DNA from: Isoptericola peretonis
GTDB lineage: Bacteria; Actinomycetota; Actinomycetes; Actinomycetales; Cellulomonadaceae
NCBI GenBank assembly: GCA_023241745.1
Contig: JALQCY010000003.1
Location: 517,416-581,415, forward strand
DNA: 64,000 nt
Direction of reading: 5' to 3'
Both the position numbers and the translations under genes were made by a program. This document shows, piece by piece, positions 1 to 8,880 of this stretch (within the stretch, counting starts at the first letter, position 1; the number at the start of each line of letters is the position of its first letter). The notes under the pieces are model-generated. The model was not told where the DNA came from and made no database searches. It was given only the letters and a program-made list of their open reading frames with translations.

Positions 1-2
1 CC

Positions 3-860
3 GTGAGGGCTGAGTCCGTGGTGGCGGGTGCGCTGGTCGTGCTGCTGACGGGGTGCGCGTCGCCGGCCGAGGACGCTCGGGCGCCGGCGGGCGGGTCACC
101 GTCGTCGGGCCCGGCGGAGGAGCTCCGGCTCCCGCCGGTCGACGGGGCCTTCGACTACCAGCTCGGCGGGGCGTACGACGAGGCGCGCGCTCCGCTGGAC
201 GTCGTCGTGCGCGACGCGACCGCCCCGCCGCTGCCCGGCGCCTATAACGTCTGCTACGTCAACGGCTTCCAGACCCAGCCCGACCAGGCGGACCTGTGGA
301 CGGGCCGCGAGGACCTGCTGCTGCACGAGGCCGACGGCGACCTCGTCGTCGACCCGGACTGGCCGGACGAGCACGTGCTGGATCCGTCGACGGCCGAGCA
401 GCGTGCCGGGATCCTCGAGGTGCTGGGGCCCGTGGTGACCGGGTGTGCCCAGGCCGGCTTCGACGCCGTGGAGATCGACAACCTCGACACGTGGACCCGG
501 TTCGACGCGATCGACGAGGCGGGCGCGCACGCCCTCGCCCGCGCGTACGCCGACCTGGCGCACCGCTCCGGGCTCGCCGTCGCGCAGAAGAACGCGGCCG
601 AGGTCACGCGGGTGGCGCACGACGACCTCGGCTTCGACCTCGCCGTCACCGAGGAGTGCGCCGCCTGGGACGAGTGCGACGCCTACACCGACGTGTACGG
701 CGACCACGTGCTGCAGGTCGAGTACCTCGACTCCCTCGCCGACGCGGGGCTGACATTCGACGACGTGTGCGCCCGGGACGACCGGGCGCCCCTGACGATC
801 CTGCGTGACCGGGACCTCGTCGCTGCCGGCGAGGCCGGGTACGTCTACGAGGCCTGCTGA
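3..860 (+). CDS. Secreted GH114-type lipoprotein (endo-alpha-1,4-polygalactosaminidase family)
   Basis: 285 aa. The N-terminus is a lipoprotein signal ending in the lipobox LTGC (Cys18), so the mature protein should be anchored outside the membrane. Motifs expected of glycoside hydrolase family 114 are present: FDYQLGG near residue 50, an acidic VEIDNLD strand near 155, a following QKN, and EEC with paired cysteines near 215. The family cleaves alpha-1,4-galactosamine polymers, so the likely role is exopolysaccharide or biofilm matrix hydrolysis; the exact substrate is inferred. The GTG start lies only two bases into the window, so an upstream start or operon partner cannot be excluded. The gene ends 63 bp before the next gene on the same strand. 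Confidence 0.75.
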   Translation: MRAESVVAGALVVLLTGCASPAEDARAPAGGSPSSGPAEELRLPPVDGAFDYQLGGAYDEARAPLDVVVRDATAPPLPGAYNVCYVNGFQTQPDQADLWTGREDLLLHEADGDLVVDPDWPDEHVLDPSTAEQRAGILEVLGPVVTGCAQAGFDAVEIDNLDTWTRFDAIDEAGAHALARAYADLAHRSGLAVAQKNAAEVTRVAHDDLGFDLAVTEECAAWDECDAYTDVYGDHVLQVEYLDSLADAGLTFDDVCARDDRAPLTILRDRDLVAAGEAGYVYEAC

Positions 861-923
861 GGGCCGTAGGGCGCTCGCACCGTCGCCGACCGGGTGCCCA
901 GGCGGGGGTTGTACGGTGCGGTC

Positions 924-1634
924 ATGAGCACTCTGGGAATCGTGGGCAGCGGCAGCATCGGGTCCGCCGTGGCGCGGCTGGCCGTCGCGGCGGGGATCGA
1001 CGTCGTGGTCGCCAACTCGCGCGGGCCGCAGACCCTGGCGGGCCTGGTCGACGAGCTCGGGCCCCTCGCGTCTGCCGGGACCGTGGACCACGCCGCAGCC
1101 GCCGACCAGGTCGTGCTCTCGGTCCCGCTCACGGCGATCGAGGCACTGGACCCTCACCTGTTCGACGGCAAGGTCGTCCTGGACACGACGAACTACTACC
1201 CCTTCCGCGACGGGCGGATCGCACGCCTGGACAGCGGGGAGGTGACCTGCGGCGAGCTCGTCCAGGAGCACTTCGCCGGAGCCCGCCTCGTCAAGGCGTT
1301 CAGCAACATCGTCGCCCCGCACATCCCGCAGCTGGCGCGCCCGGCGACCGCGGACGACCGCACCGCGCTGCCGATCGCGGGCGACGACGCCGCCAAGGCC
1401 GAGGCCGCGGAGCTCGTCGACCGGCTGGGCTTCCTCACCGTGGACGCCGGGGCCCTGGCGGACGCCTGGCGCTTCGAGCCGGGGTCAGAGGCGTACACCC
1501 CGATCTACCTGGCCGACCCGGCGACACCGCTGGATCAGCTGATGGAGGCCCCCGCAGCCCCCGTCTCGCCCGCGCGGCTGTCGCGCCACCTCGAGGCGGC
1601 CACCCGCGTCGACGTCGCGGAACGGCAGTTCTGA
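924..1634 (+). CDS. NAD(P)-binding oxidoreductase of the F420 reductase-like family (COG2085)
   Basis: 236 aa. The protein opens with a Rossmann glycine motif GSGSIGSA and then NSRGP, which in this family contacts the phosphate of NADPH. Length fits predicted dinucleotide-binding enzymes related to NADPH:F420 oxidoreductase. The ATG at 924 is chosen because the Rossmann strand begins directly after it; an in-frame start at 894 would add ten unrelated residues. A role in hydride transfer between NADPH and a deazaflavin or another acceptor is inferred. It is convergent with hrpA, with only 16 bp between stop codons. Confidence 0.75.
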   Translation: MSTLGIVGSGSIGSAVARLAVAAGIDVVVANSRGPQTLAGLVDELGPLASAGTVDHAAAADQVVLSVPLTAIEALDPHLFDGKVVLDTTNYYPFRDGRIARLDSGEVTCGELVQEHFAGARLVKAFSNIVAPHIPQLARPATADDRTALPIAGDDAAKAEAAELVDRLGFLTVDAGALADAWRFEPGSEAYTPIYLADPATPLDQLMEAPAAPVSPARLSRHLEAATRVDVAERQF

Positions 1635-1650
1635 CGGCGGACCGGCGTGC

Positions 1651-4600
1651 TCACCAGCCGCCGGGGCTGAGGATCTTGCGGATGCGCTTCTCGCTGACGG
1701 CGCCGTCGGTGCCGAGCTGCTGCGCGAACAGCGAGACGCGCAGCTCCTCGATCAGCCAGCGCACGTCCGCGAGCTCCGCCGCGCGGACGGGGTCGGCGGG
1801 GCCGGCGGCGTAGGCCGCGCGGGCCTTGTCGTAGGCCTCGGTGACGTCGTGCACGCGCCAGGCGAGCTCGGCGTCGCGGGCCGGGTTGGTCTGGGCCTTC
1901 TCCAGCCGATAGGACGCGGCGCGCAGGTAGCGCACCAGGTGCGGCACGCGGCGCGGCGGCGTCTGCGCGACGAACCCGTCGTGGATGAGCCCCGCGACGT
2001 GGTCGCGGACGTCCTGCAGCGTGTTGAGCAGGGCCAGCGACGACGACGCGCGGACCTCGCCCTCGACCGTCCGCCACCCGGTCAGCGCGGCGACGACGTG
2101 CCCGACGATCCGGTGCACCTCGTCCTCCAGGTGGCGGCGCACGAACTCGCGCGCGGCTGTGTACGACGCGGCGTCGCGGATCTGTACAGCAACCGGACCG
2201 CCCGTCGGGGTGCCCGGCGCCTTCTGCGCGTCGGGGCTGGTCAGCGCGACGACGGCCGCGAGCTGGAGGTCCGCCACCAGGGCCTCGGTGTTCCGGTACG
2301 GCGCGGCGGCGAGCGTCAGCGACTGCTTCGACGTCCAGCGCGACGTGATGCGCCCGGCCTGCAGCGCCGTCTCCGCCAGCAGCAGCCGGCGCACCCCCCG
2401 CGCGTGCCGGGCGTCCCGTCCGGCGGCGTCGGCCAGCACGCGCAGCGCGACGGACGGTCGTCGCTTCGCGTCCTCCTCCTCGACCAGCGCGGGGTACCCG
2501 CGCACGACGACCCCTCCGCCGAGGTCGGTCGAGACGCTCTCGGGAAGGGCGCCGTCCGGCAGGCCGTCGGGCCACGTCGTGAGGTCCGCCTGCTCGGGGA
2601 CCACGGTGCTCGTGCCGACCGCCGCCGGCGGTGCCGGGGCCGGACGTCCCGGCGTGGCCGTGGCGGTCGCGGCGGGCCGTCCCGCCGCGGCTCGCGCCTC
2701 CTCGAGGGCCTGCCCCACGGCGCCCTTCACGGCCGCACGCACGGCGGCCTCGGACTTCGCCGCGAGCCGCTTCTGCAGCGCGAGCAGGTCCTTGGACTCG
2801 TCGAGCGGGCCGGCGCTCGCCGGGCGACCGGCCTTGCGCCCCCGTCCCGTGCCCTTCGACGGCGGCGGTGCGGGCGCGGCGTCCTCGACGCGGAACGTCA
2901 TGCGCAGGTGCGCGGGCAGGCGCTCGACGCGTTCGGCGTCCCAGACGTCGTCGGGGATGACGACGTCGCGCAGGGCGCGGACGGCGCGCGCGAACGCGAC
3001 GTGGAACGGCTCGGCCATGTCGCCGGCGCGGGTCATGTCCTCCCACGACGGCGTGTTCGCGCGGAGCCACTCGGCGACGGCGCGACCGACGTCGGGGGCG
3101 GGCACGAGCTGCACGCGCACGGCCTTGGGCAAGGACTTGATGGTGGCGACGCACAGCTCGTCGAGCAGGCCCGGCACCATCCAGTCGAAGCCCTCCGGTG
3201 CGACCCGGTTGAGGATCGACAGCGGCACGTGCACGGTGACGCCGTCGGCGGCCGCCCCGGGCTGGAACTGGTAGGTCAGCGGCAGGGTGACCTCGCCCTG
3301 CGTCCACGTCTCCGGGAACTCGGAGGTGTCGACGGCGTCCGAGTCCACGAGCTGGTCGAGCGTGAAGGTCAGCAGGTCCGGCGTCTCGCGCTGCGCCCGC
3401 TTCCACCAGGTGTCGAAGTGCCGGGCGCTCACGACGTCGTCGGGCACGCGCTCGTCGTAGAAGGCGAACAGGTCGTCCTCGGAGGCGACCAGGCCGCGCC
3501 GGCGCGACCGCGCCTCGAACTCCTCCGCCTCGGCGAGCAGGCGGCGGTTCTCGGCGAAGAACCGGTGGTGGGTGGTCCACTGACCCTCGACCAGGGCGTG
3601 CCGCACGAACATCTCGCGCGCGGCCTCCGGGTCCACCTTCGCGTACAGCACGGGGCGGTCGGCGACGATCGGCACCCCGTACAGCAGCACCTTCTCCGTC
3701 GCCATGGCGGCGCCCTGCTTGGTGGACCAGTGCGGCTCGGAGTAGGTGCGCTTCGCGAGCGGCCCGGCGAGCTCCTCCGCCCACTCGGGCTGGATGCGGG
3801 CGACGTCGCGCGCCCACAGCCGGGACGTCTCGACGAGCTCGCCCGCCATGATCCACTCCGGCGGCTTCTTGCTCAGCGGCGAGCCGGGGAAGATCGCGAA
3901 CCGCGCGCCGCGGGCGCCCAGGTACTCGTTGCGGGCGCGCTTGGCGGCCTGGCGCAGCGCGCGGGCGCGCGCCTCCCCCCGCAGGTGGGCGACCGACGAC
4001 GCCTTGATCTCGCCGGCGTCCTGCATGCCGACCTGGCTGAGCAGGCCCGCCAGGAGCGAGCGGTGGATCGTCTCGCCGTCCCAGTCGAGCCGGTGGTCCA
4101 CCTCGGCGGCGTCCGGGTCGACGTCGGCGCGCGCGTCCGAGACGACGGTGCGGGTGCGGGGCTTGAACGACATGTCGATGCCGAGCGGCTTGCTCATCTC
4201 GCGCAGCTGCGCGACGACGTCCTGCCACTCGCGGATGCGCAGGAAGTTGAGGTGCTCCGCCTTGCACAGGCGCCGGAACGCGGACGAGCCCATCTCGTGC
4301 TGCTGCCCCCGCACGTACTCCCACAGGTTGAGGTACGTGAGGAAGTCGGAGCGCGGGTCGGTGAACCGGGCGTGCAGCTGGTCGGCGTGCGCGCGGGTCT
4401 CCGCCGGACGCTCCCGCGGGTCCTGGATGGACAGGACGGCGGCGATGATCGCGACCTCGCGCGCGACCCCGCGCTTCGCGCCCTCGATGATCATGCGCGC
4501 CAGGCGCGGGTCCATGGGCAGCTGCGCGAGGGTGCGCCCAACCTCGGTGAGGCGGGTGGCGCCGTCGCGCGTCTCGAGCGCCCCGAGCTCGGTGAGGAGC

Positions 4601-6123
4601 TGCACGCCGTCGCGCACGGCCCGGGTGTCCGGCGGCTCGACGAAGGGGAAGCGGGCCACGTCGTCCGGCGTGGTCACGACGCCGACGGAGATCATCTGCA
4701 GCAGCACGGACGCGAGCGACGTGCGCAGGATCTCCGGCTCGGTGAACTCCGGGCGCCCCTCGAAGTCCTCCAGGGAGTACAGCCGGATCGCGACGCCGTC
4801 GGCCACACGCCCGGACCGGCCCGAGCGCTGGTTGGCGGACGCCTGGCTGATCGGCTCGATCGGCAGCCGCTGCACCTTGGTCGCCTTGGAGTAGCGCGAG
4901 ATGCGCGCGGTGCCCGGGTCGACGACGTAGTGGATGCCCGGCACGGTCAGCGACGTCTCCGCGACGTTCGTCGACAGCACGATGCGGCGTCCCGGGTGGG
5001 ACTGGAACACCCGGTGCTGCTCCGCGGCGGACAGTCGCGAGTACAGCGGCAGGATCTCGACGTGGTCCGGATGCCTGGCGTCCCGGACCCGGTCCTTGAG
5101 GTGCCCCTCGAGGGCGTCGGCGGCGTCGTGGATCTCCCGTTCGCCGGAGAGGAACACGAGGATGTCGCCGGAGCCCTCGCGCATCAGCTCGTCGCAGGCC
5201 TCGACGATGCCCGTGACGAGGTCCTTCTCCTCGCCCTTGGCCTTCTTGGGCTGGTCCGGATCCGTGTCGGGGGAGAGCGGGCGCCAGCGGATCTCGACCG
5301 GGTAGGTGCGCCCGGTGACCTCGATGACGGGCGCGTGGTCGGGCAGCACCTCGACGACCGCGGGCGGTGCGCCGCCGATCTCGGCGAGGTGCGACGGCGA
5401 GAAGTGTGCGGCGAAGCGCTCGGAGTCGATCGTCGCGGAGGTGATGACGACCTTGAGGTCCGGGCGGCGGGGCAGCAGCCGGGACAGGTACCCGAGCAGG
5501 AAGTCGATGTTGAGCGACCGCTCGTGGGCCTCGTCGATGACGATCGTGTCGTAGGCGAGCAGGTCCGGGTCCCGCTGGATCTGCGCCAGCAGGATGCCGT
5601 CGGTCATGACCTTGACCAGCGTCTCGGACGACGACGTGTCGGTGAACCGCACCTGGTAGCCGACGACGCCACCCAGCTCCGTGCCGAGCTCCTCCGCCAC
5701 GCGCTCGGCGACGCTGCGGGCCGCGATCCGTCGGGGCTGCGTGTGCCCGATCTGGCCCTTCCGGCCGCGGCCGAGCTCCAGGAGGATCTTCGGCAGCTGC
5801 GTCGTCTTGCCGGAGCCCGTCTCGCCCGCGACGACGACGACCTGGTGGTCGCGGATCGCGGCGGCGATGTCCTCGCGGCGCGCCGAGACGGGGAGCTGCT
5901 CGGGGTAGACGATCGGCGGCACCTCGACGGCGGCGCGCAGCGCGGCCGCCTTCTCCAGCTGCTCGCGGCTGACCCGGCGCGGACCGCCCTGTCGGACGGC
6001 GGGGCGGCCCCCCTGCGGGCCCTGGCCCGCGCCCTTGCCGCGACCGCGGCCCCGTCGGCGGGGACGACGCGCACCGCCGTCGTCCGACGACGACTGCGGT
6101 GCGGGGCTGGGCTCGGTGCTCAC
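1651..6123 (-). CDS. hrpA: ATP-dependent RNA helicase HrpA (DEAH box)
   Basis: 1490 aa, within the usual size for HrpA. After a basic, glycine- and arginine-rich N-terminal tail (residues 18-50) comes the DEAH helicase core: Walker A GETGSGKT at 100-107, DEAH in VIDEAHERS near 195, the SAT motif ITSATID near 240 and motif VI QRSGRSGR near 455. HA2, OB-fold and the long C-terminal HrpA-specific region follow. The enzyme unwinds RNA, and in Escherichia coli HrpA rescues stalled ribosomes. The GTG at 6123 is preferred over the upstream ATG at 6210 because the added 29 residues cover the promoter region of the divergent lacI-type gene. Confidence 0.9.
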   Translation of the reverse strand: MSTEPSPAPQSSSDDGGARRPRRRGRGRGKGAGQGPQGGRPAVRQGGPRRVSREQLEKAAALRAAVEVPPIVYPEQLPVSARREDIAAAIRDHQVVVVAGETGSGKTTQLPKILLELGRGRKGQIGHTQPRRIAARSVAERVAEELGTELGGVVGYQVRFTDTSSSETLVKVMTDGILLAQIQRDPDLLAYDTIVIDEAHERSLNIDFLLGYLSRLLPRRPDLKVVITSATIDSERFAAHFSPSHLAEIGGAPPAVVEVLPDHAPVIEVTGRTYPVEIRWRPLSPDTDPDQPKKAKGEEKDLVTGIVEACDELMREGSGDILVFLSGEREIHDAADALEGHLKDRVRDARHPDHVEILPLYSRLSAAEQHRVFQSHPGRRIVLSTNVAETSLTVPGIHYVVDPGTARISRYSKATKVQRLPIEPISQASANQRSGRSGRVADGVAIRLYSLEDFEGRPEFTEPEILRTSLASVLLQMISVGVVTTPDDVARFPFVEPPDTRAVRDGVQLLTELGALETRDGATRLTEVGRTLAQLPMDPRLARMIIEGAKRGVAREVAIIAAVLSIQDPRERPAETRAHADQLHARFTDPRSDFLTYLNLWEYVRGQQHEMGSSAFRRLCKAEHLNFLRIREWQDVVAQLREMSKPLGIDMSFKPRTRTVVSDARADVDPDAAEVDHRLDWDGETIHRSLLAGLLSQVGMQDAGEIKASSVAHLRGEARARALRQAAKRARNEYLGARGARFAIFPGSPLSKKPPEWIMAGELVETSRLWARDVARIQPEWAEELAGPLAKRTYSEPHWSTKQGAAMATEKVLLYGVPIVADRPVLYAKVDPEAAREMFVRHALVEGQWTTHHRFFAENRRLLAEAEEFEARSRRRGLVASEDDLFAFYDERVPDDVVSARHFDTWWKRAQRETPDLLTFTLDQLVDSDAVDTSEFPETWTQGEVTLPLTYQFQPGAAADGVTVHVPLSILNRVAPEGFDWMVPGLLDELCVATIKSLPKAVRVQLVPAPDVGRAVAEWLRANTPSWEDMTRAGDMAEPFHVAFARAVRALRDVVIPDDVWDAERVERLPAHLRMTFRVEDAAPAPPPSKGTGRGRKAGRPASAGPLDESKDLLALQKRLAAKSEAAVRAAVKGAVGQALEEARAAAGRPAATATATPGRPAPAPPAAVGTSTVVPEQADLTTWPDGLPDGALPESVSTDLGGGVVVRGYPALVEEEDAKRRPSVALRVLADAAGRDARHARGVRRLLLAETALQAGRITSRWTSKQSLTLAAAPYRNTEALVADLQLAAVVALTSPDAQKAPGTPTGGPVAVQIRDAASYTAAREFVRRHLEDEVHRIVGHVVAALTGWRTVEGEVRASSSLALLNTLQDVRDHVAGLIHDGFVAQTPPRRVPHLVRYLRAASYRLEKAQTNPARDAELAWRVHDVTEAYDKARAAYAAGPADPVRAAELADVRWLIEELRVSLFAQQLGTDGAVSEKRIRKILSPGGW

Positions 6124-6168
6124 GACGTCCCATTCTCTCAAGCGTCGCAAGGTGATTCGCACGACGCC

Positions 6169-6182
6169 TGGTAGCGGTTCCA
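6169..6182. promoter_or_regulatory. Candidate LacI-family operator
   Basis: The 14-bp element TGGTAGCGGTTCCA resembles the LacI/GalR operator layout (TGG arms around a central CG), with four of six arm positions symmetric. It lies between the divergent hrpA and LacI-type genes, 46 bp upstream of the regulator start, so autoregulation is plausible. This is an inference from motif and position only. Confidence 0.35.
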
Positions 6183-6227
6183 TGATGAGGTCGCTGCTGT
6201 GTCCGACCACGACGGGAGATGGGGCCG

Positions 6228-7406
6228 ATGAGGGGACCAGTCCCGACGCTGCGGGACGTCGCCGAACGGGCGGGGGTGTCGCCGACGACGGTCTCGCGGG
6301 TCATCAACGCCAGCGGCTTCGTCAGCCGGGAAGCGAGGGCGGCGATCCGGCAGGCGATAGACGAGCTCGGCTATGTGCCGTCGGCGTCCGCGCGCGGTCT
6401 CGCGTCGCGGCACACGGCGATGGTCGGGCTGTGCCTGCCCGTCGTCGACGCCGACACCGACCTGGCGGACCGGTCGGATCGGCGTCCGCCGCCCCGCGTG
6501 CCAGGCCTGCCCGGCGCCGAGACGGTGCCCGTGGTGGTCGACACCGACCCGGAGGCGATCATCTCCTGGGGCGGCATGTACTTCGGCGAGGTGGTGCGCG
6601 GCGCCGAGTTCGCGGCGTGGGAGGCCGGGCTCGCCATCACGGTCGCGATGACCCGTGCGCCCGACCTCGAGGCGCGCGTGCTCAACATGGCGGGCCGGGT
6701 CGACGGCATGGTCGTCGTCAGCGGGACGCTCCCGGACGACCTGCTCGAGCACGTCGCCCGGCGCGTTCCTGTCGTGATCCTCACCGGGCTCGGCCCCGAG
6801 AGCGCCCACGACCGCGTGACGGTGCGTAACGCGGAGGGCGTGGAGCGCCTCGTCGAGCACCTCCTGACGGATCACGGCATCACGTCCCTCGAGTACGTGG
6901 CCGCGCCGGAGGGGACGCCCGACGACGAGGAGCGCTTCCGCGGGTTCTGTCGCGCCCTGACGCGCGCCGGGATCGAGGCGCCGGCGGCCCCGCGGCTGCG
7001 GGGCGACTGGGAACGAGGGCGGGGGCGCGAGATCGCGCGGGGGCTGGTCGACGGCCTGGGTCGCGGCGGGACGCTCCCGGGCGCCCTGGTCTGCTGCAAC
7101 GACAACACGGCGCTCGGGCTGCTCGACGTGTTCGCGGCGCACGGTGTCCGGGTGCCCGAGGACGTCGTGGTCACGGGCTTCGACGGCGTCGAGGCCGCTC
7201 GGACGTCCGCGCCACCGCTCACCACCGTGGAGCAGCCGATGGCGGAGCTGGGGCGGGCAGCGGTCGAGGTCCTCACGGCCCGCATCGCGGCGCCTGCCCG
7301 CCGTGCCGCGACCACGAGCCTCCCCGTGACCGTGGTGCTGCGGGGGAGCTGCGGCGCACATCCCCCGGTCGGCGTCGACGGCCGGGCGGGAGAGGATCCC
7401 GCCTGA
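6228..7406 (+). CDS. LacI/GalR-family transcriptional regulator
   Basis: 392 aa. The N-terminal LacI helix-turn-helix is clear (PTLRDVAERAGVSPTTVSRVI), followed by the hinge segment IDELGYVPSASARGLASR and a periplasmic-binding-protein-like effector domain with the usual ending (DVVVTGFDG, then TTVEQP). The effector is presumably a sugar. A proline-rich insert around residues 78-95 (RSDRRPPPRVPGLPG) is longer than in typical members. The ATG at 6228 is chosen because GGGAG at 6214-6218 is nine bases upstream; an ATG at 6219 is too close. The downstream 2-hydroxyacid dehydrogenase, 51 bp away, may be a target. Confidence 0.88.
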   Translation: MRGPVPTLRDVAERAGVSPTTVSRVINASGFVSREARAAIRQAIDELGYVPSASARGLASRHTAMVGLCLPVVDADTDLADRSDRRPPPRVPGLPGAETVPVVVDTDPEAIISWGGMYFGEVVRGAEFAAWEAGLAITVAMTRAPDLEARVLNMAGRVDGMVVVSGTLPDDLLEHVARRVPVVILTGLGPESAHDRVTVRNAEGVERLVEHLLTDHGITSLEYVAAPEGTPDDEERFRGFCRALTRAGIEAPAAPRLRGDWERGRGREIARGLVDGLGRGGTLPGALVCCNDNTALGLLDVFAAHGVRVPEDVVVTGFDGVEAARTSAPPLTTVEQPMAELGRAAVEVLTARIAAPARRAATTSLPVTVVLRGSCGAHPPVGVDGRAGEDPA

Positions 7407-7457
7407 GCGCCGGCCACCGTACGGTGGCCCGGTACCAGCCCTTCCGAGGAGGTCATC

Positions 7458-8399
7458 GTGCGCGTCGCCGTCCTGGACGACTATCAGCGGGTCGCCCACC
7501 GCTTCGCCGACTGGGCGGGCCTGGGGGCCGAGGTCGACTTCCTCGACCGTCCTCTGCCCGACGACGACGCGGTGGCCGAGGCGCTCGCCGGGTACGACGT
7601 CGTCGTCGCCATGCGGGAGCGGACGCCGTTCACCGCCGCGCGGCTGGCGCGGCTGCCCGACCTGCGGCTGCTGGTGACCACCGGCCGGCAGAACGCCGCG
7701 ATCGACCTCGACGCGGCGCGGGCGCGGGGCGTCGTCGTGTGCGGCACGGAGTCGCCCGCCAACGCGACGCCCGAGCTCACGTGGGCGCTGATCCTGGCCG
7801 TCCTGCGGCACGTGCCGGCCGAGGACCGGGCGGTGCGCGACGGCGGCTGGCAGCACACCGTGGGCGGGGACCTGGAGGGCCGGCGGCTGGGCGTCGTCGG
7901 CCTCGGGCGCCTCGGGTCGAGGGTGGCGCGGGTCGGCCTCGCGTTCGGGATGGACGTCGTCGCCTGGAGCCAGCGCCTCGACCCGGCGCGCGCGGCAGAG
8001 GCTGGCGTGCGCGCCGTCGCGAAGGACGAGCTGTTCGCGACGGCGGACGTCGTCACCGTGCACTACAAGCTGAGCGAAAGAAGTCGCGGCCTCGTGGGCG
8101 CCGCCGACCTGGCCCGCATGAAGCGCGACGCGATCCTCGTCAACACCTCGCGAGGCGGGCTCGTGGACACCGGCGCCCTCCTCGCCGCCCTGCACGACGG
8201 CCGGATCGGCGGGGCCGGCCTCGACGTCTACGACGCCGAGCCGCTGCCCGCCGACCACCCGCTGCGCACCGCGCCGCGCACGGTGCTCACCCCGCACCTC
8301 GGCTACGTCACCGAGGCCACGTACGGGACGTTCTACGGCCAGGCCGTCGAGGACGTCGCCGCCTGGGCGGCGGGGGCGCCGGTGCGGGTGCTCGGCTAG
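7458..8399 (+). CDS. D-2-hydroxyacid dehydrogenase family protein
   Basis: 313 aa. It has the two-domain fold of NAD-dependent D-2-hydroxyacid dehydrogenases: the dinucleotide motif GLGRLG in the middle third, VNTSRGGLVDTGAL with the substrate-binding region, and the ending TPHLGYVTE with the catalytic histidine. It reduces a 2-keto acid or oxidises a D-2-hydroxyacid; substrate unknown (phosphoglycerate, hydroxypyruvate or a sugar acid are possible). The GTG start follows a strong GAGGAGG ribosome binding site. It sits just after the LacI-type gene, which suggests control by that regulator in sugar-acid metabolism. Confidence 0.85.
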   Translation: MRVAVLDDYQRVAHRFADWAGLGAEVDFLDRPLPDDDAVAEALAGYDVVVAMRERTPFTAARLARLPDLRLLVTTGRQNAAIDLDAARARGVVVCGTESPANATPELTWALILAVLRHVPAEDRAVRDGGWQHTVGGDLEGRRLGVVGLGRLGSRVARVGLAFGMDVVAWSQRLDPARAAEAGVRAVAKDELFATADVVTVHYKLSERSRGLVGAADLARMKRDAILVNTSRGGLVDTGALLAALHDGRIGGAGLDVYDAEPLPADHPLRTAPRTVLTPHLGYVTEATYGTFYGQAVEDVAAWAAGAPVRVLG

Positions 8400-8406
8400 C
8401 CGTGGG

Positions 8407-8835
8407 TCAGACGGACAGGCCGGCGTCCTCGAAGGACGAGTAGGTGGAGAACGCCGCGAACAGCCCGCCGAACATCGCGAGCACGATGAACAGCACGTAC
8501 AGCACCCAGAGCGCCGTGAAGACGATGGACAGCCACAGCCCCCACTTGCCCAGCATGTTGGGGTAGCCGACCTTCTTCGACTCCGAGAGGGCCATGGCGG
8601 AGACGACGATCCCGGCGGGGGAGATGACGAAGGCGAGGATGAACCCGACGATCCCCATCGTCTTGCCGGGCGGCTCCGGCGCGTAGGCGGGGTAGCCCGG
8701 GGCCGGGTACGGGGCCTGCGGGTAGCCCGCCTGCGGGTAGCCGGGCTGGTCGTAGCCGGGCTGGGCGTAGCCCTGCGGAGGCTGCTGCGGGTTCTGCTGC
8801 TGGTACGGCTCGCCGGCCGGGTACGGATCGCTCAC
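8407..8835 (-). CDS. Small membrane protein with Pro/Tyr/Gln-rich cytoplasmic tail (DUF4190-like)
   Basis: 142 aa. The first 55 residues are low complexity, with repeated GYPQA and QPGY units. They are followed by two hydrophobic segments (about 59-78 and 95-130) separated by ALSESKKVGYPNMLGKW. This layout is common in actinobacterial DUF4190/DUF4234-like membrane proteins of unknown function. GTG start at 8835. It is convergent with the hydroxyacid dehydrogenase, with 7 bp between stop codons. No specific role can be assigned. Confidence 0.7.
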   Translation of the reverse strand: MSDPYPAGEPYQQQNPQQPPQGYAQPGYDQPGYPQAGYPQAPYPAPGYPAYAPEPPGKTMGIVGFILAFVISPAGIVVSAMALSESKKVGYPNMLGKWGLWLSIVFTALWVLYVLFIVLAMFGGLFAAFSTYSSFEDAGLSV

Positions 8836-8880
8836 CGGGACAGTGTCGTGGACCGACCGTCCCCGGCGCCAGCACCGGTG

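Noticed and set aside
96-1322. Long open frame on the minus strand opposite the first two genes.
   Set aside because: It is the antisense shadow of GC-rich genes; its translation is arginine- and valine-rich without motifs, and the plus-strand frames encode recognisable families.
1849-6174. 1441-codon open frame on the plus strand opposite hrpA.
   Set aside because: Shadow frame of hrpA; translation is low complexity with no domain, whereas hrpA has all helicase motifs.
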